Positions 23,214-29,239 of a stretch of DNA of 29,239 nucleotides are shown here, piece after piece. Position 1 is the first letter of the stretch; each line of letters begins with the position of its first letter. Source of the stretch: Micavibrio aeruginosavorus (GTDB taxonomy: Bacteria > Pseudomonadota > Alphaproteobacteria > UBA9219). The DNA is taken from positions 1-29,239 of the forward strand of contig DYNT01000003.1 in assembly GCA_020720905.1 (NCBI GenBank). The letters run 5' to 3'. The notes under the pieces were generated by a model. That model ran no database searches. It was not told the DNA's origin and saw nothing but the letters and a program-made list of their open reading frames with translations. The position numbers were made by a program, and so were the translations under genes.

Positions 23214-24521
23214 TTAGGGATCGAGGAATTCCGCCATTTTTAAGGGATTACTTTCAAGCCCCTCTTTATTTTCATAACTTTTTTTCACGGAACGCGAAAA
23301 AACAAAAAAGAGCCTCCAGAAAAGCAGCAAAGAAGCGGCCAAAACGGCGCTGTAGCCCACCCCTATCAACCCAACAGAGGGAATAAAGAGAAAGTTGCCC
23401 AACGCAGCAGGCACCAGCATCAAAAACCCGCCAATCCACAAGGACTTATCCTGATGCCTTGCATAAAGGACATAATAAAGGGCGTCGGCAACAGCAAGGA
23501 TTAACACGGAAAGCAGCATAAGCCAAAGCGTTGGGGCTTCCGTGGCAAAAGCAGGCTTGCCAAAGAACTGGGCTGAGTAGGGAATACCGACACCCAAAAC
23601 AACTGACGCAAGGGTCACAAAGAGGGCAACCTCTACCACCATAGACCGCGCCTCTTTCCAAAAAGCGGCCTGTTGTCCTTCGCGGTAATAGGTGATCAGG
23701 CGGGGATAGGAAAAAGAATAAAACCCGCTGTGAACCAAAGACAGCAACGCGACGGAAAAAGAGCCGTAAAACGTGATAACACCCACCGATTCAAGCCCCA
23801 AGTAGTGGGACACAATGAAACGATCAACGCTCCACGCCAAGGTCGCGCCCAGCGAGCTGAGCCAGAACGGGAAACTCTTATAAAGCGCGTCTTTCAACCA
23901 CGCCCAATCAACGGGAAGACGCGAAGCCTCGCGCCATGGATAACGACGAAACACCCATAGGGTCAACGCAAGGCTTAACGCCTCGCCACACGCCCAAGCG
24001 ATAAGGATCGCCTGCACACAGCGCAACGCCGGAAAGGCCACCCCAAAGCCAACAACCACAAGACTCCACAATCCCGACCTTACAAAAAACAACGCTGTTG
24101 CAAAAAGAGGCTTCCCCAAGGAAATAAGATTTGTTGTGAAGATGTTGGTCAGGTTCTCTAAAACGGCAATCACAAAGATCATGGCGATCAGCTTATAACT
24201 GGCCACATGAAAGAGCGCCAAAAGGAGTCCGCAAAGAGCAAAAACGACATAGTTGCCGCCGTAAAAAAGCGCTTGATCGCGCATCTTCCGCATCGCGTCA
24301 AGCGGCGGACACCCCACCAAATCACGAACGATGACGTAATCAAGGCGAAGACCCAAAACAATGGTGGAGATGGTCACCACCGAAAAAACAAGCCCGTAAA
24401 CGCCCAAGTCGGACAACCCCAAATAACGCCCCATATAAAGCGACAAAAGAAGTTTGGCTGCCAAAGACGCGACGCGCAAAAGCACGTTGGCTATTTTCTT
24501 GACAAACGGGGTGGACTCCAT
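23214..24521 (-). CDS. Wzx-type oligosaccharide flippase
   Basis: The 435-residue polytopic protein (12-14 helices) belongs to the polysaccharide transporter branch of the MOP superfamily. The N terminus KIANVLLRVASLAAKLLLSLYMGRYLGLSDLG is typical, with the conserved YMGRYLG..DLG motif. Helix pairs with small loops follow, including the mid-protein DRFIVSHYLGLESVGVITFYG. It moves lipid-linked repeat units across the inner membrane for polymerisation by Wzy. The short basic C-terminal tail is cytosolic. The downstream gene (HELVH protein) is 104 bases away and could be cotranscribed. Confidence 0.9.
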   Translation of the reverse strand: MESTPFVKKIANVLLRVASLAAKLLLSLYMGRYLGLSDLGVYGLVFSVVTISTIVLGLRLDYVIVRDLVGCPPLDAMRKMRDQALFYGGNYVVFALCGLLLALFHVASYKLIAMIFVIAVLENLTNIFTTNLISLGKPLFATALFFVRSGLWSLVVVGFGVAFPALRCVQAILIAWACGEALSLALTLWVFRRYPWREASRLPVDWAWLKDALYKSFPFWLSSLGATLAWSVDRFIVSHYLGLESVGVITFYGSFSVALLSLVHSGFYSFSYPRLITYYREGQQAAFWKEARSMVVEVALFVTLASVVLGVGIPYSAQFFGKPAFATEAPTLWLMLLSVLILAVADALYYVLYARHQDKSLWIGGFLMLVPAALGNFLFIPSVGLIGVGYSAVLAASLLLFWRLFFVFSRSVKKSYENKEGLESNPLKMAEFLDP

Positions 24522-24550
24522 CGACGATCCTTAAAAAATAAAAACAAGCA

Positions 24551-24682
24551 TAACACCCAAGGCCGTGCTGGAGGGGGACACAGCAAGGGGGACACAATAA
24601 AAATGCCAGAACCGACAGTTTATTAGAACGCCGTTCTGGAGCCGCATTTTTATTATGTCCCCTCACCCTAGCTTGGGTGTTA
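24551..24682. repeat. 132-bp imperfect palindrome with internal GGGGGACACA direct repeats
   Basis: Left arm TAACACCCAAG (24551-24561) pairs with CTTGGGTGTTA at 24672-24682. Inside it, ACACAATAAAAATG pairs with CATTTTTATTATGT allowing one mismatch, and CCAGAAC pairs with GTTCTGG. The left arm also contains GGGGGACACA twice, four bases apart. It fills the space between divergent wzx and the GT4 gene. Structure and GGGGAC motifs resemble palindromic elements mobilised by Y1 (RAYT-like) transposases. A terminator role is possible but there is no proper T-run. Confidence 0.75.
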
Positions 24683-24763
24683 CAAACAAGAACGATATTA
24701 AGACTTAAAACAGTTCAAGAGTTGGGTCTATCACAGCAACAAGCCTTATAGGATATTCTTCAA

Positions 24764-25921
24764 GTGAAACAAACCATCATTCTTTATCTTTCGGATGCTC
24801 AAAGCGGTGGGACAGAATGGTTCGCCCTTCGACTGGCGCGTGGTCTTAAGAAAAAGGGTCTGACCCCGCGCTTCTTGATCGCGCAGAACAAAGGCCGCCT
24901 TCTGCCCCTTCTTCAAAAAGAATTCGATGTCACCACGCTTTCTACAACCTCGTATCAGCTTTTCAACCTGCTGGCCACCCTCCCTGCCATGGTGAGATTC
25001 CTGAAACAACAGCCCGCCCCCGTCCTTATCAGCGGCTTGCCCTATTTGAACATCACGGCAGCCATCGCCAAGATTGTCTGCGGAAAAGCTTTGCGCCTTA
25101 TTGTGGTGGAGCATATGCGGCTGGAACCACCGCCATCAGCCTCCGCCTTTTTCAAACAAGCCAGCAAGCTGGCTCTGACATGGTTTTACCAACGCCTTGC
25201 CGATGCCGTTGTTGGCGTATCGCAAACGGTGCTGGACGATCTGCGCCGCCTTGGCGCGGCAAGCCATCGCCGCGCCCTTCTGATCCATAATCCCATTATC
25301 CCCGCTGATTTTGATGCCTTGGCGCAAGAACCTGCCGATCATCCATGGCTTGCCGATAAAGCGCTTCCAACGCTTGTTGCCGTGGGTCGCTTGTTGCCCG
25401 TCAAGGACTACCCCACACTTTTGCGCACCATCGCTCTCGTCCTTCAAGAAAAACCCGTGCGCCTCCTTATCTTGGGCGAAGGCACAGAAAGACAAGCCCT
25501 CACCGCCCTTATCAAAGAACTAAACCTTCAAGAATGTGTTTGTCTGGCGGGCGAGCGCGATAACGTCTTTCCGTTTTTAAAAGCCGCCGACCTTTTTGTC
25601 TTATCCTCAACCAGCGAAGCTTTTGGCAACGTCCTTGTCGAAGCGCTGGCGTGCGGAACGTCTATCGTCAGCACAGATTGCGGCGGTCCACGAGAAATCT
25701 TGCAAGGCGGGCTTTACGGCACGCTTGTTCCCGTTGGCAATCCGTCCGAACTGGCACGCGCCATTTTGGTCGCTTTAGACGCGCCCCACGATAAGGAAAA
25801 GCTAAAAGAATGCGGCCTTTCTTTCTCGGTTGAAAAAGCCGCCAGCGCCTATCTCCGCCTTTTTCAGGCCGATGCTGCTTCTGCCGCCACGCGGCGCGAG
25901 GCGGCCATCGATGCCAAATAG
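24764..25921 (+). CDS. Family 4 (GT-B) glycosyltransferase
   Basis: The frame starts at GTG 24764; an in-frame stop at 24749 leaves no upstream ATG. AGGA lies about ten bases before it. The 385-residue product has an N-terminal Rossmann half (SDAQSGGTEWFALRLARGL, a GGTE loop typical of the family). The C-terminal donor-binding half contains AVGRLLPVKDYPTLL, LILGEGTERQAL and the EX7E motif EAFGNVLVE (Glu285, Glu293), then GTSIVSTDCGGPREI. It adds a sugar to the lipid-linked repeat unit in the cytosol; donor and linkage are unknown. It is the only plus-strand gene in this part of the cluster, and its last 58 bases overlap the end of the minus-strand Wzy gene. Confidence 0.92.
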   Translation: MKQTIILYLSDAQSGGTEWFALRLARGLKKKGLTPRFLIAQNKGRLLPLLQKEFDVTTLSTTSYQLFNLLATLPAMVRFLKQQPAPVLISGLPYLNITAAIAKIVCGKALRLIVVEHMRLEPPPSASAFFKQASKLALTWFYQRLADAVVGVSQTVLDDLRRLGAASHRRALLIHNPIIPADFDALAQEPADHPWLADKALPTLVAVGRLLPVKDYPTLLRTIALVLQEKPVRLLILGEGTERQALTALIKELNLQECVCLAGERDNVFPFLKAADLFVLSSTSEAFGNVLVEALACGTSIVSTDCGGPREILQGGLYGTLVPVGNPSELARAILVALDAPHDKEKLKECGLSFSVEKAASAYLRLFQADAASAATRREAAIDAK

Positions 25922-27261
25922 CGGCAAACCAACCCCAGCGTCACCCAAATCATGGGCGCGCGCACGCTGTCGCAAGGAATGCCCGCCAGCAAAACGACAA
26001 AGCAGCTTAAAATAAGCGGATAAGCCGCGAACGGCACTTCACCCGTCCTGATGCGATACTGGATCGTTTCCACCAGAACCGCACGCGCCAGCCAAAGCCA
26101 AAGCCCCAGCCAAAACACGACCCCTATAATCCCCATATCAGCCGCAAACCGCGCATAAACCGAATAAACAGCTGGCCAAAAACCTGTGGAACCGAAAAGC
26201 CAATGCTGGATTTCCCAGCTATAATAGCCCCAAGACGGCATAAACGTGGCGGCATGAAACCCAAACTGGCCAAAGCCAAAGCCATAAAGGGGGCTTTCCC
26301 CAAACATTTTGAACGCCGCCGTCATCGAGGCAAGACGCGATAAATTCGATACGTTGTCGCTGGCAACAACGGCAAAAACAAGATCATTGAAGAAGCAAGC
26401 AATCACCGCAATTCCAAGGGGGAAAAAAAGAACAAAAAGCCACGTAACAGGTGCCAGCATTTTTTCAGGATTGCCCAACCGATGCACAGGCAAAAAGATA
26501 ACGCGCAACAGAATAAAAACAGTCACAAGCCCCGTCATAACAACCAGACTTGTGCGCGCTTCGGCTAAAACGATCATCACGTTAAGAAGAAAGAAAAGAA
26601 CGGCAAACAAAATCCTTTTAGAGCCCCGCGCCGCCATCAACGCAGCAAGAAGCCAAGGCCATATATAGCCTGCCGTGTTGGCAAAATCTGGCGGCTCAAA
26701 CGCGAAGGAGCGCAAGCGCGTATCGCCGCTCTCCAGCGCATCAATGCCGCTGTAAAAAGGAGCCGAGATAAGCTTAAACACGCCGCTCATCGCGCCGCTC
26801 CAATGAGCCATCATTTCAAAAGAAGAAAAAAGAGCGCACAGCAAAACACTCCACGCCAAGGGCTTCACAATCAAATCATCCCAACCGCGCTTGGCCGCCA
26901 AATGATACGTCAAAAAAGCAATACCGAAGCCATATAAAATAACCACCGCCGCAGAAGCAAACTTCCCAAGCCCCGTTCGTCCAAGGAAATAGCTATCCCT
27001 GATCGTGACAAAATTAGGCACAAAGGAAAGGGCCATCACGCTCAGCATCAGCATCATGATCAAGGGAAGGCCATACACGCGATCCCTTGACGCAGAGCCA
27101 AGCCCCCCCTTCATAGCCATCAACGGGAAGAAGGAAAGGGCGAGAAGCGCCAAAAAAATATGCGCGGAAACCTCATACTGCAACTCCCCCAAAAAAGGGA
27201 TCCCCGCGATGGAAGTCATGGGCAAACAAAGCAGGGCAAGGAAAAACAGTTTTTCTATCAT
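25864..27261 (-). CDS. Second Wzy/O-antigen-polymerase-like membrane protein
   Basis: The 465-residue polytopic protein has about eleven helices. It has EARTSLVVMTGLVTVF (matching the ..SRtg.. helix of O-antigen ligase-like proteins), the conserved GESPLYGFGFGQFGF (equivalent to NPWLGFGLGSF), a large periplasmic loop and a closing helix pair. It is a probable polymerase for the repeat units flipped by Wzx. Its start overlaps the previous stop in an ATGA (27258-27261), coupling it to the glycoside hydrolase gene. The tail-to-tail overlap with the GT4 gene is 58 bases. Confidence 0.85.
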   Translation of the reverse strand: MIEKLFFLALLCLPMTSIAGIPFLGELQYEVSAHIFLALLALSFFPLMAMKGGLGSASRDRVYGLPLIMMLMLSVMALSFVPNFVTIRDSYFLGRTGLGKFASAAVVILYGFGIAFLTYHLAAKRGWDDLIVKPLAWSVLLCALFSSFEMMAHWSGAMSGVFKLISAPFYSGIDALESGDTRLRSFAFEPPDFANTAGYIWPWLLAALMAARGSKRILFAVLFFLLNVMIVLAEARTSLVVMTGLVTVFILLRVIFLPVHRLGNPEKMLAPVTWLFVLFFPLGIAVIACFFNDLVFAVVASDNVSNLSRLASMTAAFKMFGESPLYGFGFGQFGFHAATFMPSWGYYSWEIQHWLFGSTGFWPAVYSVYARFAADMGIIGVVFWLGLWLWLARAVLVETIQYRIRTGEVPFAAYPLILSCFVVLLAGIPCDSVRAPMIWVTLGLVCRYLASMAASRRVAAEAASA

Positions 27262-28544
27262 GGGGCTCTCTGGACACGCTGCACTGTCAAAGCTGATAAA
27301 GCGCCATCACACGCGACGCGCTGTGGCATGGGCGTTAAGTCCCATTCTTGTCCATCTGGGCCAGAAGAACAACCACGAACGACGATTTGAGAGTTTGGTT
27401 TTTCACGTGCCGTCCAAAAAACAAGAGAACGCTTTCCATCCGCATGCTTTATTTTTAACAAAAAATCATCCTGCTGCCCAAGGCTGACACGCTCTTCGAT
27501 CCGCGCCCCTTTGAGCGGCGGCAGAAAAGCGCGCAAAGCGCGATAGGCCTCTTTTTCTTTGCCTTGCAACGTCAAAAGACCAAAGTGCGCTTCGGGATCC
27601 CCCTGCCCGCTTCGCGCATCGCGCCACTCATACCAAATCGACACGGGCACGCCGCTGAGCGTATTGAGCAAATAGGAGCGCAGAAGGAACGCCGCTTGTT
27701 CCGCCTCGCTGGTATCCGTCAACGTAAAGCCCCACTCGGTTGCCATCACAGGCCACGTTTTCGATCCTTGATGCGCAAAGTGCCGAACAAAAGCATGGAA
27801 GCGGTCATAGGCTTTGAGAACCGTTTCCGGCGGTTTTTCTCCATCGCGGTAGGGATGCATGGAAAGCGCGTCAAAACATTGCGCGGCGGGGGAGCGCAAC
27901 ACCGCCCCCAAGAAACCGGCACGCACAAAGCCCCATTGCCCCGCCATTTCAGCCATCGCAGGGCCGATAATAGGCGCTTTGGGCGAGGCTTTGCGTATGG
28001 CGCGGCACGCCGCTTCGGCCAGTTGGCTATAGGCCTTCGCGTCTGCCTTGGGGGCCCAGAAACGATCCGAATCCGGCTCGTTCCAAATTTCCCAAATAAT
28101 GTCTTGTCCATCAAAATGCGCCACTGTTTTGGCGGCATAACGGGCAAAAGCCTCCACGGCCACGGGCGAGGCTGGCGCCATCAAATACTTATCCGTTTGA
28201 TCAAGGTTGCCTTCAGGCGCGGTCATAAAACCCGTGTAGTGGGGATGCCCACCGCCCAGCACGATAACAGCCTTCAGCCCATGGGCGCGAAGCCGTTTGA
28301 TAAACGTCTCAAAATAACCCCAAACAAAAGACCCCTGCCCTTTTTCAACCTCGCCCCACGGCAGCACAAAGCGAACATAGGACAACCCCGCTGCTTTTAT
28401 TTTCTCTAATTCTTTATCCGTTGTGCGCCCCTCTTTCACCTGAACGCCATACCCTTCGCCGATCACGGGCGAGAGCCAAGCCGCCTCTTGCGCCCGCGCC
28501 AAAGCAGGCACGCTTAGCAACAAGAACAGGGAGAGGACGATCAT
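27258..28544 (-). CDS. PslG-like (GH39/clan A) glycoside hydrolase, secreted
   Basis: ATG 28544 was chosen because it overlaps the upstream stop (ATGA) and begins a signal peptide (MIVLSLFLLLSVPALARAQ). Longer in-frame starts would run into the glycosyltransferase gene. The 428-residue enzyme has a TIM-barrel layout: YVRFVLPWGEVEKGQG, then WEIWNEPD with the acid/base Glu156, DALSMHPYRDG, and ATEWGFT with the nucleophile Glu270. A small beta domain follows. This resembles PslG of Pseudomonas, a periplasmic hydrolase encoded in an exopolysaccharide operon that trims the polymer during synthesis. Here too it is locked in an operon with a glycosyltransferase and a Wzy. The substrate is unknown. 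Confidence 0.88.
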   Translation of the reverse strand: MIVLSLFLLLSVPALARAQEAAWLSPVIGEGYGVQVKEGRTTDKELEKIKAAGLSYVRFVLPWGEVEKGQGSFVWGYFETFIKRLRAHGLKAVIVLGGGHPHYTGFMTAPEGNLDQTDKYLMAPASPVAVEAFARYAAKTVAHFDGQDIIWEIWNEPDSDRFWAPKADAKAYSQLAEAACRAIRKASPKAPIIGPAMAEMAGQWGFVRAGFLGAVLRSPAAQCFDALSMHPYRDGEKPPETVLKAYDRFHAFVRHFAHQGSKTWPVMATEWGFTLTDTSEAEQAAFLLRSYLLNTLSGVPVSIWYEWRDARSGQGDPEAHFGLLTLQGKEKEAYRALRAFLPPLKGARIEERVSLGQQDDFLLKIKHADGKRSLVFWTAREKPNSQIVVRGCSSGPDGQEWDLTPMPQRVACDGALSALTVQRVQRAP

Positions 28545-29239
28545 GCGCACGAGGCATTCTCCTTCTCTTTTAACAACGCGGCGATGCCGCTGGTTTCGAT
28601 CACACTGGGCCACAAAAGCGGCGTGGGATCAAAAGCGCGGTTATCCACCCACGCTAAATCTTCCGGCATAGAAGCAAACATAGCCTGCGCCGCGCCCCAC
28701 CAACACGTCAGGCCATAACGCTGGCTGATAAGGCGCGATTGAGGCTGTTCGTTGCAGGCAATGCGAAGCCCCAGCGCGGCATATTCCAAAAGTTTGGTCG
28801 GCGTTTGAAGCCGATGCGGATGATGATTGGGAAAGTAATTGACGGCCACACGCGCCCGCGCCAACGCAGCAAACACGGCCTGTTGGCTTTGACGGCCTTT
28901 AAAAACGATGTTGAGGTTTTCTTTATAACGCTCTACCAAAAAAGGTTCGGGCGCGCCATAAAGATGAAAGCTTTTAGACGCGCCAAACCTTTTAAGGAAA
29001 CTATCGATCATCTCTTGCGAGCGGCGCTCTGCCGACATCACGCCGATATAGCAAAAATCACAGTCATAAGAAGTCTGCGGCTGAGCGCGATAGGTCGCCA
29101 CGAACGGCGGCACGCCCATCGGTAGAAAAAGCGTTGGCACGCCGTCCCCAAACCCCATCGCTTTTTCCATCGCTTCGTTTTGGAAAATACGAACAGCGGG
29201 CTTGGCATTCGCCTTGCGCTTAACCCAGTCCTTAAGACG
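28541..29239 (-). CDS. Glycosyltransferase (GT-B type), 5' end outside the window
   Basis: The frame is open to the right edge. Upstream of the ATG at 29170, codons continue as RLKDWVKRKANAKPAVRIFQ, so the start lies beyond the window. The visible 233 residues form the C-terminal half of a GT-B glycosyltransferase. It has a start-of-domain strand (CDFCYIGVMSAERR), FHLYGAPEPF, then NYFPNHHPHRLQTPTKLLEYAALG. That last segment matches the conserved donor-binding helix with Glu before the A..G turn. It is probably a repeat-unit glycosyltransferase and is translationally coupled to the PslG-like gene by an ATGA overlap. Confidence 0.8.
   Translation of the reverse strand, partial: RLKDWVKRKANAKPAVRIFQNEAMEKAMGFGDGVPTLFLPMGVPPFVATYRAQPQTSYDCDFCYIGVMSAERRSQEMIDSFLKRFGASKSFHLYGAPEPFLVERYKENLNIVFKGRQSQQAVFAALARARVAVNYFPNHHPHRLQTPTKLLEYAALGLRIACNEQPQSRLISQRYGLTCWWGAAQAMFASMPEDLAWVDNRAFDPTPLLWPSVIETSGIAALLKEKENASCA

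Noticed and set aside
24551..24682. Bidirectional Rho-independent terminator
   Set aside because: The neighbouring genes start here rather than end, and the stem lacks a terminal T-run. A regulatory or mobile element fits better.
27564..28409. 281-residue plus-strand ORF
   Set aside because: Antisense to the well-supported PslG-like gene. The product is Arg/His-rich with no family signal, typical of a shadow frame.

Overview
This 29.2 kb window reads as alphaproteobacterial chromosome of moderate GC content. It is dominated by two envelope-polysaccharide gene clusters, with a stretch of core genes and one small accessory insertion between them. The assignment to Alphaproteobacteria is an inference. 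It rests on the style of the proteins, on a BBP2-type outer-membrane barrel in the export operon, and on a perfect match to the Irr 'ICE' operator ahead of a peroxiredoxin.

Left edge (1-6160). A plus-strand operon holds a Wzz/GNVR chain-length protein (cut by the window edge), a free-standing ParA/CpsD-like ATPase without a tyrosine tail, and a 794-residue TPR lipoprotein of the PrsT type. This trio is the usual one in exosortase A (XrtA)-linked exopolysaccharide loci, although no exosortase or PEP-CTERM protein is visible here. A convergent membrane-anchored protein with a transglycosylase-like segment closes this part.

Middle (6288-14824). A minus-strand group encodes YggT, FolD and a WaaE-like glycosyltransferase. 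Next comes tRNA-Ala(CGC), whose 3' end is repeated twice more in 86-bp tandem units. An AT-richer Orc1/Cdc6-like AAA+ ATPase follows, preceded by a perfect 23-bp inverted repeat. After that lie dut, a COG0523 (CobW-like) GTPase, a membrane protein with a degenerate nuclease fold, and a peroxiredoxin under the ICE-like site, which ends in a strong terminator.

Right (15205-29239). This is a second, apparently Wzx/Wzy-type polysaccharide cluster. A Wzy/ligase-family protein on the plus strand faces a minus-strand operon. That operon runs from a good promoter near 22.45 kb through a secreted protein, a BBP2 barrel, Wza, a full-length Wzc tyrosine autokinase with six tyrosines at its tail, and a TPR-like membrane protein. 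Further right are a small HELVH protein with a strong terminator, a Wzx flippase, a 132-bp imperfect palindrome, a plus-strand GT4 glycosyltransferase, and a tightly coupled minus-strand operon of glycosyltransferase, PslG-like glycoside hydrolase and a second Wzy-like protein. Together these cover sugar addition, flipping, polymerisation, length control, export and trimming of one or two secreted polymers. The least explained parts are the tRNA/ATPase insertion, several dispersed palindromic repeats, and the small secreted proteins of the export operon.
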